Assembly: GCA_900110635.1 (NCBI GenBank)
Contig: FOEK01000027.1
Coordinates: 1-37,704 of the forward strand
Source of the DNA: Lachnospiraceae bacterium NE2001
GTDB lineage: Bacteria > Bacillota > Clostridia > Lachnospirales > Lachnospiraceae
Direction of reading: 5' to 3'
DNA length: 37,704 nt
The stretch's first letter is position 1. Each line of letters starts with the position of its first letter. The translations under genes and the position numbers were made by a program. The notes below the pieces were generated by a model. That model had not been told where the DNA came from and did not search any database. It was given only the letters and a program-made list of their open reading frames with translations. Below, piece by piece: positions 23,941-32,242 of the stretch.

Positions 23941-26362
23941 TTCTAATCCTCCAAATCTCTATATTCCTAATCTTTCTAAGGGTAATAACCATAACAAATG
24001 CTATAAAAAGAGTTACTCCAATGACCCATACCAGAGAAAGCATAAATCCTTTTGTGAAACTAAAGCCCGTCATACCAAGTGCCGCCTTAAAGAACAGCCC
24101 CATCAAGCCACCCAGAACTGTTGGTGCAAAGATTATTGAGATAACAGCTCCTGCCACAAACAAAAGCATCATTCTTAGGAACTGCCATCCCTTGGCACTC
24201 CTGTCATCAAAGCCTGAACTAAGAAGAAGTGCTATCTCCGGCTCCTCATCTTTCATAAATATTGTCTGATACATTACTACCAGGAAACCAAGCACCGCTG
24301 CTACAACGACTATCATAAGATTTCGCATAAATGAGAAAAGCACATCGTACATTCCTAAAAATGCCTCTATTAATTCATCTGCAGAAATCATTTGATCCGG
24401 GAATAGTTTATCCAGTTTCTCGAGTTCTGCTGCCTTCTGAGAATCAGGTACATCCAGAGTGGAACCAATAAAATTCCAGGATTCAACAGATGCATCATCA
24501 AATTCTTTTGACATAATCACATCTTTAGTATTAGTGGCAGACAGTCTGTCAACAAAACCTGTGATTACAAATTCTTCCCGGATTTCATTAGTTCCGAGCC
24601 TGTCCTCATTATATTTGTCATATTCAATCGTTACTGAATCCCCAATATTCAGGTTATGATTCTCAGCCGTGAAATAATCTATCAGAACTTCATTTCTAAG
24701 CTTTGGATAAGCTCCACCCTCTCTTATAACCATCCCTTCCGGATCAAAGCCGAAATTGAGCATTACATTTTCCACTTCGTCGCCGAAAAGCATTTGAGCT
24801 GAATGCATTTTATCCAGCTCTATATAAAGAGCGATATCCTCCTCTCTCATAAGGTTGTCAAAATTATTCTTAAATATATCGCTTCGACCTGTATTTTGTG
24901 TTAGATTGCTATAATCTGAATCACTTAGATTTGGTGCGACATCCATAGTCTTAAATGAATAAAACTTATATAGAAATTCAGGACTTATTATGGATTCCCT
25001 CATCTGAATATTTGCGATCACTACACTGCTTCCTATGGTAAAAGCTATTAGCAGAAGTACATATCTCTTGAAATTACCAAAGATATCAGAGAGAGCCAGA
25101 TAAAGGGGCAGAGGCATCTTTCCTCTTCTGTTTAACTGAAAACGATCACTATGCTTTATTCTTTCTGATCTACTTTCTCCGTGAAGAACATCCATAACGG
25201 ATATCTTATTGATTCTCCTCATAGAAAGAAGAATAAACAGAATCACAAGTAGTGTGATCACAGCTGCCGAGATAAAAGCACCTATATAATCTACCGCTGA
25301 CAAGCTGTAGGATATATTATAGTAAAATGCTCCAATCAGCTTATCTCCTACTACTGCTCCAACTAAAGCACCGATAATTCCTCCAACTATCGAAAATGCT
25401 ATATACTTGGCAGCCACCAGCCATCTGAAGGATATTGAATCAGTTCCGAGAGCCTTCATTATTCCAAGCTCCCGCTCCTCCTTCTTTATCGCCGACCTGA
25501 TGGTAAAACCTATAGTAAAGAATACTATCAGAACCATGAACACACCGGTAATAGCGAGGATTAGTGTTACCAGTATTGCTACTAATGCACTGTTACCAAA
25601 TGTATGTCCATCCAAACCTAGGGTATAAAAATAATCATCATAAGTTTCATCCTTCGTTATCTTGGAAAGAATACTATTAACATCATCATTACTCATTTCA
25701 GTTTCAGTCTGAAATCCTAAAATTCCATATTTCTCAGGTGACTCTTTACTGATAAAATCGTAATCAGCGTCTGAAAGGATAAACCTTTCTATATTATCCT
25801 GTATAGGATCCCTGGTTATATAAGATATCTCAAACTCATATTTTTTACCATTCGGTGCTGTATAGAAGAAGGAATCACCCACCTTCAGTTTTTCCTGATT
25901 AGCATAGATGTAAGGAATTGCAATCTTGCCATTTTCCACATAGAAGGGCTTATTGTTAATATCATATACAAGGTTCATATTCCTTGGCTGCTTCATGAAG
26001 AAATGCAGTGCTGAGCCAAAGCTTTGATTAAGAGCATTGTAGTCAATTCCCTCATAATCAATATTGGTATAATCGAACTTTATACCTTCAGATTGTTCAA
26101 ATACTGCATCTGGATATAATTCTGTTAATAATTCTTCATATCGCTCCAGCTGTCCGTCCCTATCTCCCAGCAGCTGTGTGTAAACTATAAATGCAGCGTA
26201 AGGATTACATCTCTCCTGTGATACCCGCACTCCTCTAATATTTGCGATTAACAGAAGTGCACTAGCAGAGGTCAGAACTGATACCATTATCATAAAGAGA
26301 AGTATGATAACATTTAGTCCCTTGCTCTCCTTTAAGTCTTTTTTTATCATTCTGAAAAACAT
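23933..26362 (-). CDS. FtsX-like ABC permease
   Basis: An 809-residue permease with two FtsX domains. The first helix is at about residues 17-40, followed by a large extracellular region (about 45-255), three helices with the FtsX motif KKEERELGIMKALGTDS, a second helix group from about 440, a second extracellular region (about 470-680) and three C-terminal helices with PEIALLLSSGF. AGGAGA precedes the ATG. It is the first gene of the operon permease-ATPase-hydrolase-like lipoprotein-regulator-kinase, driven from P2. A perfect ATCATCG/CGATGAT inverted repeat (26378-26399) lies just before the ribosome site. Confidence 0.92.
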   Translation of the reverse strand: MFFRMIKKDLKESKGLNVIILLFMIMVSVLTSASALLLIANIRGVRVSQERCNPYAAFIVYTQLLGDRDGQLERYEELLTELYPDAVFEQSEGIKFDYTNIDYEGIDYNALNQSFGSALHFFMKQPRNMNLVYDINNKPFYVENGKIAIPYIYANQEKLKVGDSFFYTAPNGKKYEFEISYITRDPIQDNIERFILSDADYDFISKESPEKYGILGFQTETEMSNDDVNSILSKITKDETYDDYFYTLGLDGHTFGNSALVAILVTLILAITGVFMVLIVFFTIGFTIRSAIKKEERELGIMKALGTDSISFRWLVAAKYIAFSIVGGIIGALVGAVVGDKLIGAFYYNISYSLSAVDYIGAFISAAVITLLVILFILLSMRRINKISVMDVLHGESRSERIKHSDRFQLNRRGKMPLPLYLALSDIFGNFKRYVLLLIAFTIGSSVVIANIQMRESIISPEFLYKFYSFKTMDVAPNLSDSDYSNLTQNTGRSDIFKNNFDNLMREEDIALYIELDKMHSAQMLFGDEVENVMLNFGFDPEGMVIREGGAYPKLRNEVLIDYFTAENHNLNIGDSVTIEYDKYNEDRLGTNEIREEFVITGFVDRLSATNTKDVIMSKEFDDASVESWNFIGSTLDVPDSQKAAELEKLDKLFPDQMISADELIEAFLGMYDVLFSFMRNLMIVVVAAVLGFLVVMYQTIFMKDEEPEIALLLSSGFDDRSAKGWQFLRMMLLFVAGAVISIIFAPTVLGGLMGLFFKAALGMTGFSFTKGFMLSLVWVIGVTLFIAFVMVITLRKIRNIEIWRIRNE

Positions 26363-26427
26363 ATTCTATCTCCTGTTATCATCGAATAATAACGATGATT
26401 CTTTCGTATTTATCTGAGCTCGGTATC

Positions 26428-26463
26428 ACTATAACCTAAAACTTTTTAAAAAGTACTTAAAAA
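26428..26463 (-). promoter_or_regulatory. Promoter P2 with 22-bp direct-repeat box
   Basis: On the minus strand, box 26463-26442 (halves TTTTTAAGTAC and TTTTTAAAAAG), then 8 nt, then TATAGT (26433-26428). It drives the exporter/hydrolase/two-component operon and matches P1 and P3 in box, repeat period and spacing. Confidence 0.78.
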
Positions 26464-26506
26464 AAGATTATATTTTTAAAATATATTTGCGACAACAAAA
26501 AAATGA

Positions 26507-26526
26507 CGGTTGAGATCACTCAACCG
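26507..26526 (-). terminator. Terminator with the stop codon in its loop
   Basis: Stem CGGTTGAG/CTCAACCG with the 4-nt loop TGAT that contains the TGA stop of the small lipoprotein gene; ATTTTTTT follows after GTC. The left arm encodes the last residues of the protein. Confidence 0.85.
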
Positions 26527-26923
26527 CCATAATTTCGAAGGTGAATTTTCCTTCACTTGCTTCACCATCAGTTTCAATTATTAGATTTACATCTCCCTTT
26601 TCAAGGCCTTCTAATGTTGAATCAACACTCTCGCCTGCACCAACAGTGAAAAGCTCTTTCTTTCCGCCACCATTATCGTAATACACAGTAACATTTCCTT
26701 TATCAAGTGCACCTGTATATTTCATCTTATCTCCCGAAGACGCCTTGATCTTAAGCACCTTTGTACCATCAAATGTACTGAAGGTGTAGAAAGCATCATC
26801 TAAATCATTATGCTCTATCATCATAGTTCCTTTACCATGACTGGTATATGTACTGCATCCAGTAAGCGTAAAGCCGAGTGTCAGCATCATAAGAACTGCT
26901 AATAGTTTAAATCTCTTTTTCAT
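26516..26923 (-). CDS. Small lipoprotein, function unknown
   Basis: A 135-residue lipoprotein with signal peptide MKKRFKLLAVLMMLTLGFTL and lipobox LTGC. The mature part of about 110 residues is predicted all-beta and includes KIKASSGDKMKY and a C-terminal GKFTFEIMAVE strand; ASSGD echoes the repeats of the DUF4097 lipoprotein at 7179, but I would not call homology from that. It is transcribed alone from P3, which shares the 22-bp box with the exporter operon and the DUF4097 gene. A role alongside the exporter and two-component system is likely. Confidence 0.8.
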   Translation of the reverse strand: MKKRFKLLAVLMMLTLGFTLTGCSTYTSHGKGTMMIEHNDLDDAFYTFSTFDGTKVLKIKASSGDKMKYTGALDKGNVTVYYDNGGGKKELFTVGAGESVDSTLEGLEKGDVNLIIETDGEASEGKFTFEIMAVE

Positions 26924-26990
26924 TTCTCTGAACTCCTTTTCTCATAAATCCTTCACTTCATCTATAATAAACGTTTTTATCTTTATATGA

Positions 26991-27026
26991 AATATAATAC
27001 ATTTCTTATTAAGAAGTCCTTAAGAA
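26991..27026 (-). promoter_or_regulatory. Promoter P3 with 22-bp direct-repeat box
   Basis: On the minus strand, box 27026-27005 (halves TTCTTAAGGAC and TTCTTAATAAG), then 8 nt, then TATATT (26996-26991). It is the cleanest copy of the box and lies about 70 nt before the small lipoprotein start. Confidence 0.78.
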
Positions 27027-27071
27027 AACAAATTAGATATCAACATATAATTAATCATTACTGATAGCTAT

Positions 27072-29021
27072 TTAGTCATTATGAACGATGGTACCTTCAG
27101 TCAGCTTCCTTCCCATGTCGTGACTCAGTTTTCTATTCTCTACTGAATCAAAGATGATAGAGAAGTCATAATCCTCAGGATAAAGCTCCTCCGCACGCAC
27201 AAGCAGCTTCACTCGCTTATGGTTGATGTATATCTTCTTTCCAGCCACCTGCACTCTGAGTACGCCCTTCTTATCCACTGGCTCGCATACAATACCAATC
27301 TTCTTATCAGGGTATACCATCACACTGTCGCCAATATTATAAAGAGTCGTAACATTTGTATCCTTATGCTTCTTCTGAATCTTAGTTATCTTTGGCGAAG
27401 CTTCCTTCTTATTTCTGTTTCTTTCTTCAGTGTCGCTCTTTTCACTAAACTCGTAGCTTCCAGCAGCATCTTTCCCGTAAGCAGCCTCAATCGCAGTTGA
27501 TAGCATATCTCGAGACATACCCAGTCTGTCAGCTATATAAAAGGCACAGCTTTCTCCTGCCTCACCAATAACCATCTTATATGTAGGTCTCAAGGTCTCC
27601 TTGTTAAATGTCATCCTCGCATTTACTATTCCCGAAGTTCTTTCTGCATAGTCCTTCACCTCAGGATAATGAGTTGTGACTAGGAAGTTAGCTTCACTCT
27701 TCTTCAGTTCCTCTAGGATTGCTACTGCAATTCCCATACCTTCTGTCGGATCTGTTCCTGAGCCCAGCTCATCCATGATAACAAAGCTTTCTCTATTCAC
27801 CTTCTTTAGAATATCCAGCACATTTTTTATATGAGCCGAAAATGTTGAAAGATTCTCCGACAGGTTCTGTCCATCTCCAATATCACTCAGGTAATTACTG
27901 TTCATACATACATCAGCTTCCTTAGCTGTAACATGAAGACCGCATTGTGCCATAAAACAAGCCAGCATAACAGTCTTAATTGCTACAGTCTTTCCACCTG
28001 TATTAGGTCCAGTTATCACAACGCCTCTGATTTTCTCTTCAGAATATCTACTATTCTCTTCAGAGGATTCTCCCAAAGAAAAGTTTAGCGGAACATTTAC
28101 AGCCTTATCCATCAGCGGATGTCTTGCTTCCTTTAGCTTAATTCTTCTATCCAGATTAATTCGAGGCTCTACACAGTCCAGATCAATACTCAGCTTGCCC
28201 TTCGAGAATATATAGTCCAGTTTCTCCATCATTCTCATATTCTCTTTCAGTGCTTCTGTAGCATCAGCAACCATAGCTGTAAGCGTATAAAGAATCTTAT
28301 AAACCTCATTCTCTTCATCAATCTTTAGAAGTTCCATTTCCTCAAAATATCTTGAAACTCCTTCTGGCTCAACAAAGAGGGTACTGCCCGTGGCCGACTT
28401 ATCTATTACGCTTCCTGGCACCTTAAACTTGTATTCCTTCTTTACTGGAACACACACGCGTCCACTTCTCAGTGAATAGAAGCTGTCTGCCATACAGTCC
28501 TTATGACTTCTTATAATCTGCTCCGCCTTCTGCTTCATCTTATTCTCAGCATCGATCATACTTGTTCTGATTTCGAACAGTTCCTTTGTAGCCCTGTCAT
28601 CCACCATCTCATTTCGAATCTGACGTACTATCTCATCTCTTAGATAATCCATAGAATCAAGATTCTCATCATAGTAAGCAAGCGGATTATTGTACTGCTT
28701 TCCTCTTGCAAGATAGCTTCGAAGTCGTTCAATAACAACCAGCACATTTTCCACTCTCTCCAGCTGGTAAGGAGTCAGGCAGTCGCCTTTCTCAACAACA
28801 GTGATCACTTCACTAAGTTCATTTACATTCTGAAGAGGCGGTGTACCAAGCTTCTCAACCATATCACGGGCATCTGTTGTATCACGAAGTTCTCTCCTAA
28901 GTTCCTTCTCATCTAGGATAACCTTTACTTCCCTTATACGTTCCTTTGCATAATCTGTTGCAGCAAGTTCTGCCCACATATCCTGTATCTTATTAAATTC
29001 TATCTGAAATTCAGTATTCAT
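27072..29021 (-). CDS. MutS2-like ATPase without Smr domain
   Basis: A 649-residue MutS-family protein. A helical core/clamp region covers about residues 1-310 and the ATPase about 310-530: Walker A TGPNTGGKT, LSDIGDGQNLSENLSTFSAH, Walker B FVIMDELGSGTDPTEG and the H-loop VTTHYPEVKDYA. A linker and a short beta-rich tail (NIGDSVMVYPDKKIGIV) follow, like the KOW-type segment of MutS2, but the protein ends without the C-terminal Smr nuclease domain, so it is about 130 residues shorter than standard MutS2. MutS2 proteins act on branched DNA or collided ribosomes; lack of Smr would remove nuclease function. Its start overlaps the methyltransferase gene by 11 nt. Confidence 0.85.
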   Translation of the reverse strand: MNTEFQIEFNKIQDMWAELAATDYAKERIREVKVILDEKELRRELRDTTDARDMVEKLGTPPLQNVNELSEVITVVEKGDCLTPYQLERVENVLVVIERLRSYLARGKQYNNPLAYYDENLDSMDYLRDEIVRQIRNEMVDDRATKELFEIRTSMIDAENKMKQKAEQIIRSHKDCMADSFYSLRSGRVCVPVKKEYKFKVPGSVIDKSATGSTLFVEPEGVSRYFEEMELLKIDEENEVYKILYTLTAMVADATEALKENMRMMEKLDYIFSKGKLSIDLDCVEPRINLDRRIKLKEARHPLMDKAVNVPLNFSLGESSEENSRYSEEKIRGVVITGPNTGGKTVAIKTVMLACFMAQCGLHVTAKEADVCMNSNYLSDIGDGQNLSENLSTFSAHIKNVLDILKKVNRESFVIMDELGSGTDPTEGMGIAVAILEELKKSEANFLVTTHYPEVKDYAERTSGIVNARMTFNKETLRPTYKMVIGEAGESCAFYIADRLGMSRDMLSTAIEAAYGKDAAGSYEFSEKSDTEERNRNKKEASPKITKIQKKHKDTNVTTLYNIGDSVMVYPDKKIGIVCEPVDKKGVLRVQVAGKKIYINHKRVKLLVRAEELYPEDYDFSIIFDSVENRKLSHDMGRKLTEGTIVHND

Positions 29022-29772
29022 TTTTCTTTTGTCTCCTTATTACTAGTCCTACGAAAGAGAGATAATCTCCTAAACCTCTGTCGAAGAACTCCTTATCTTT
29101 TATTCCATATTTATGGCCTGACTCAAACCAGTCATTCCAGGCTTCGTCAAAGCAGTCCAGATCAAAATCCATTACAACCTCGTAACCCTTATTTTCTCCA
29201 AGAATCTCCAGCCACCGCTCTCTGGTATGGAAAAGATTTATCTCACTTTCATCTCCTTCAAACCACTCAAGAAGTAGTTCTGGAATCGGTCCCTCTATCT
29301 CCTTCTTAAGACTAGGCATTGCTATAATAGCAACACCATCCTCCTTAAGATATGGCAGAATCTTATCCTGAAAATAATTCTTCTCATTTCCAAAATAATG
29401 AAATGCATCTATGCTCACTATTGCATCGAAATACCCCTGGGCAAATGGCATATCATTTGCATCAACCCTCATAGGAATTACCCTGTCTGCAACTCCCCAC
29501 TTCAAAAAGTCTTTAGCATTCTCAGTAGGTGAGATCCACAGTTCAGCTGCAAAGACATCCACCTTCGCTTCTTTCGCCATAAACATACTTGTTATTCCGC
29601 GACCTGCTCCAAGATCAAGAACTCGTCCGCCTTCCTTAAGTGGATACTTAGTCATCATTTCATCCAATAGCTGCAGACTGTTAGGTCCCATCAGATATTC
29701 TTTACTAAAGAATTCCCTATATTTTTCACATCTCTTATTTTTATTCATACCACTATTCATTTCTTTACTCAT
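29011..29772 (-). CDS. SAM-dependent methyltransferase (class I)
   Basis: A methyltransferase of about 253 residues. Motif I is GGRVLDLGAGRGITSMF near residue 50, followed by VFAAELW (acidic loop), then IPMRVDANDMPF and FDAIVSIDAFHYFG, and LPYLKEDGVAIIAMP. The start at 29772 has GGAGG 8 nt upstream; the upstream in-frame extension is not needed. It resembles cyclopropane/arsenite/ubiE-type small-molecule methyltransferases, but the substrate is not readable. It is co-transcribed with the MutS2-like gene. Confidence 0.85.
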   Translation of the reverse strand: MSKEMNSGMNKNKRCEKYREFFSKEYLMGPNSLQLLDEMMTKYPLKEGGRVLDLGAGRGITSMFMAKEAKVDVFAAELWISPTENAKDFLKWGVADRVIPMRVDANDMPFAQGYFDAIVSIDAFHYFGNEKNYFQDKILPYLKEDGVAIIAMPSLKKEIEGPIPELLLEWFEGDESEINLFHTRERWLEILGENKGYEVVMDFDLDCFDEAWNDWFESGHKYGIKDKEFFDRGLGDYLSFVGLVIRRQKKNEY

Positions 29773-29868
29773 TTTGTTATCCTCCTTATTCCAAATCATT
29801 TTCTTTTCGAATCGAAAGTTTACCCAAAGAATCACTAAAATCAGATTGACTCAGCTTTGCAAATAAAA

Positions 29869-29903
29869 AGACCATGATATTCACGCAATCGATATCATGG
29901 TCT
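29869..29903 (-). terminator. Hairpin terminator upstream of the methyltransferase gene
   Basis: Stem AGACCATGATAT/ATATCATGGTCT with an 11-nt loop and, on the minus strand, TTTTTATTT. No gene lies directly before it; the nearest upstream transcript is the candidate RNA at 29990-30207. A TATAAT at 29916-29921 lies just before it, so it may instead be a leader attenuator of the methyltransferase operon. Confidence 0.75.
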
Positions 29904-29989
29904 CATTTGGCTTTTATTATATGTAGATCTAATAGTCCTGTAGCTCTTAAAACACACAAATAACTACAAGTATTAAACCTCTCAAGACA

Positions 29990-30207
29990 TAATAAAAACG
30001 AGGTGTCCATCTGCCAAGTATAATCTCAGCATCCATAATATTAAGCGTAGCAAAAACAAGTCAGCGGCTTTCGCCACTAACCTGAAGGTAAATCTCGACT
30101 CATTTAATCGAACTTAACCTTGCATATTAAATTGCAATGGTTACATAACCACGCTTAACATAAAAAATCCTCGTTTAATAAAATCTATGTAGCTCTATCT
30201 GCTACCT
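29990..30207 (-). ncRNA. Candidate structured non-coding RNA
   Basis: A roughly 215-nt RNA in a gap with no ORF. On the minus strand the helices are: closing AAACGAGG/CCTCGTTT (30169-30176 with 29996-30003); a 10-bp helix UUAAGCGUGG/CUACGCUUAA (30149-30158 with 30041-30050); inside it three hairpins at 30116-30142, 30095-30111 and 30057-30084, the last with 12 bp and a GAAA tetraloop; and a 7-bp hairpin at 30012-30031. The closing helix is followed by UUUUAUU. TTGACA at 30238-30243 and TACTTT at 30214-30219 (18-nt spacer) could start it near 30207, where a GTAGC/GCTAC hairpin begins the transcript. The class is not identified; size and multihelix form are comparable to raiA-motif or 6S RNAs but I cannot assign it. 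Confidence 0.55.
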
Positions 30208-30309
30208 GGACATAAAGTAGCACACCACTACTAATCCTGTCAACAAAATTATTATCAACCTTCAAACAACACTATTATCAACACTCAGACATATCATTTC
30301 ATCTTAGGA

Positions 30310-31119
30310 TTAACATACCGCCTCAGATTTGCCAGAAGCCTTTGAGGAAGAACGACTCATGGTCAGAATAAGAAGTATCACTGCAGGTATTGGCAGGATT
30401 ATCATATTGAGACCTACCATAGCAAATGCGGTTACAGTACTGCCAGCCATAAATAGTGTGAAATATGCTCCATACAGATTAAAGAGCATATGCAGCACCA
30501 TACAAGGCCACAGTTTTCCAGTCTTTATTCTTACATAAGCCCACACCAGACCAAGGACAAAGGTACCGAACATCTGAGGAACTCCCTGAGAATATGCGTG
30601 AGGCAGTCCAAAGAAAGCAGCTGATATAAAGATGGCAGGCACCTCACCTAGAACTAATAGCTTATCCAACGCCAGTTTTCTGAAAAGCACTTCTTCCATT
30701 ATAGGATTAAAAATCAGCAGTAATACTATATAGAAAACAAAGTGTTCTCCAAAGATTTCTTCCCTGCTCATACCTCCTAAAGGTTTTCCAAGAACCTTTA
30801 GGATCATATTTCCAATCATTATAGCAGGCATACTAAGCCCCATTTGAATCAGAAACGCTTTAAATATAAGCCCTGGCGTCACACTTAGTAGCGAATCACT
30901 ACTATCTTTCTCCATTGGCATACCACGCACTATCAAATATGCCGCACCAAGTCCCAAGGTATACGGAACTACCATCCTACTTAGTATCATTCTAATACTA
31001 ACTGACACATTTCCCTCTAATAAAGGATCTATGAATGCTCCGTAGCATTTATATATTATAAACCACGCAGCTAACGCTGCGAAAACTCTAAGTACTATTA
31101 GTATATTATTCTTCTTCAT
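30310..31119 (-). CDS. CPBP-family intramembrane protease
   Basis: A polytopic membrane protein of about 269 residues with the CAAX/bacteriocin-processing (CPBP, ABI) motifs: EEVLFRKLALD (motif 1, EExxxR), FFGLPHAYSQG (motif 2, FxxxH) and CMVLHMLFNLYG (motif 3, HxxxN). GNMILKVLGK and neighbouring helices make about eight membrane spans. The start at 31119 has AAGGAG 10 nt upstream; a start at 31158 would overlap the previous gene more deeply. It is last in an operon with a LytTR regulator and its membrane partner. In Firmicutes such proteases often act in bacteriocin maturation or self-immunity; no bacteriocin gene is seen here. Confidence 0.85.
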   Translation of the reverse strand: MKKNNILIVLRVFAALAAWFIIYKCYGAFIDPLLEGNVSVSIRMILSRMVVPYTLGLGAAYLIVRGMPMEKDSSDSLLSVTPGLIFKAFLIQMGLSMPAIMIGNMILKVLGKPLGGMSREEIFGEHFVFYIVLLLIFNPIMEEVLFRKLALDKLLVLGEVPAIFISAAFFGLPHAYSQGVPQMFGTFVLGLVWAYVRIKTGKLWPCMVLHMLFNLYGAYFTLFMAGSTVTAFAMVGLNMIILPIPAVILLILTMSRSSSKASGKSEAVC

Positions 31120-31585
31120 CCCACGAATGCTCCTTTTGAAAACTCTCCAGAGCATCATTCATTAGATCTGTCTTTGCCTTCTCGATAATATATCCAGCCA
31201 GCTGTCTTACCGTAAAGGTTACAAGGAATATCACTGCATAAACTAGTACAAGATAAGGTCTTGCCAATATCTCCTGCATTCCCACAATACTCATTGCCAT
31301 AATAAGAGTTACAACAAGGTACAGCGGCAGAAAGATTATATTCTTTACAAAGAATGGTTTACTCTTTGCCCATTGGGTATCATCTATCATTATTCTGAAA
31401 AATGTTATTCCACCAAGTATAAAGAAAGTCAGCCATATCTTTACCAGTTCCAGCCCTTCAACACTGAAGCTCGTAACTGCGCAAAAGACACCTATGAATA
31501 AAATGCTCATTGAAAAACATACCGCAACTATTGAAAATGCCTTTGTAAGGGCAGCCTTAACTTGTATAGCTCTCTTCATGTCCAT
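31106..31585 (-). CDS. Membrane partner of LytTR regulator (DUF3021-like)
   Basis: A 159-residue protein with four membrane helices (about 15-38, 47-64, 78-100, 108-130) and a charged cytoplasmic C-terminal tail. Size, topology and position directly after a LytTR gene match the DUF3021-type partners in LytTR regulatory systems, in which the membrane protein restrains the regulator. GGAGG lies 8 nt before the ATG and overlaps the LytTR stop region. It overlaps the protease gene by 14 nt. Confidence 0.75.
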   Translation of the reverse strand: MDMKRAIQVKAALTKAFSIVAVCFSMSILFIGVFCAVTSFSVEGLELVKIWLTFFILGGITFFRIMIDDTQWAKSKPFFVKNIIFLPLYLVVTLIMAMSIVGMQEILARPYLVLVYAVIFLVTFTVRQLAGYIIEKAKTDLMNDALESFQKEHSWDEEE

Positions 31586-31588
31586 AGC

Positions 31589-32038
31589 TTAAGCCTCCTT
31601 CATTCCTATTCCACGTTTGAAGTCACTCACATAGTTCCTGGATACTATCACCCATTCACCATTTCTTAGAAGCAGCTTCAGTCTTCTTCCATCCTCTGGA
31701 GAAACCTTCTTCACCGCTTTAAGATTAACAACCAACGCTTTGGAAATTCGAACAAAATGCCTCTTCACCAGTTCTTCTTCAAGATCATAAAGCGTACGCC
31801 TTACTCTGTAATAGTCTGACGAAGTGTAAGCAAATACATTTCGGTCTACAGCTTCGAAGTACAGGACCTTAGAGATAGTAACCGGTATTTTATCCCCATT
31901 TTCCTTTTCCCCCATCAGGGTTTCTTCTAAGCTTCTGATAGAATCAATGATTCCCTCAACCTCAGCATCACGCTCTCTGCATCTGATCTCAACCTCGGTC
32001 TCTGTGAGACTTAATTTGTCCTTTACAAATATTTTCAA
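31589..32038 (-). CDS. LytTR-domain transcriptional regulator
   Basis: A 149-residue protein consisting of a short N-terminal region and a LytTR DNA-binding domain (KVLYFEAVDRNVFAYTSSDYY; LYDLEEELVKRHFVRISKALVVNL). The start is taken as TTG at 32038, because GAGGAG is 6 nt upstream and the product then begins MKIFVKDKLS and has the same 149-residue length as the second LytTR protein in this window; an ATG at 32083 lacks a ribosome site. No receiver domain is present, so control should come from the adjacent membrane protein. TATAAT near 32160 marks a likely promoter. Confidence 0.85.
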   Translation of the reverse strand: MKIFVKDKLSLTETEVEIRCRERDAEVEGIIDSIRSLEETLMGEKENGDKIPVTISKVLYFEAVDRNVFAYTSSDYYRVRRTLYDLEEELVKRHFVRISKALVVNLKAVKKVSPEDGRRLKLLLRNGEWVIVSRNYVSDFKRGIGMKEA

Positions 32039-32174
32039 TACTTGCTCCTCAACCTGTGCAAGACTATCCTTGTCTCGGCACATTTTCTTTATACTTTAGT
32101 TTTAGTTTCTATTCAACAAATCTTGAATAAGAGGTACAAACCTCCGAATAACATGCCAAAATTATACCATAAAA

Positions 32175-32203
32175 AAAGCAGTTCCCAAAACGAGAACTGC
32201 TTT
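32175..32203 (-). terminator. Terminator of the symporter gene
   Basis: Stem AAAGCAGTTC/GAACTGCTTT followed on the minus strand by TTTTATGG (eight U in all, counting the stem end). It separates the NSS symporter from LytTR module 1; that module's TATAAT lies only about 10 nt further on. Confidence 0.88.
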
Positions 32204-32242
32204 ATAAATCTTTATACTTTGACTTTGTTTTCGGTCTACCGA

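Noticed and set aside
29990-30207. 6S RNA, tmRNA, SRP RNA or RNase P
   Set aside because: A branched core with three apical hairpins does not fit the 6S rod; no tmRNA, SRP or RNase P sequence hallmarks are seen. Left as unassigned.
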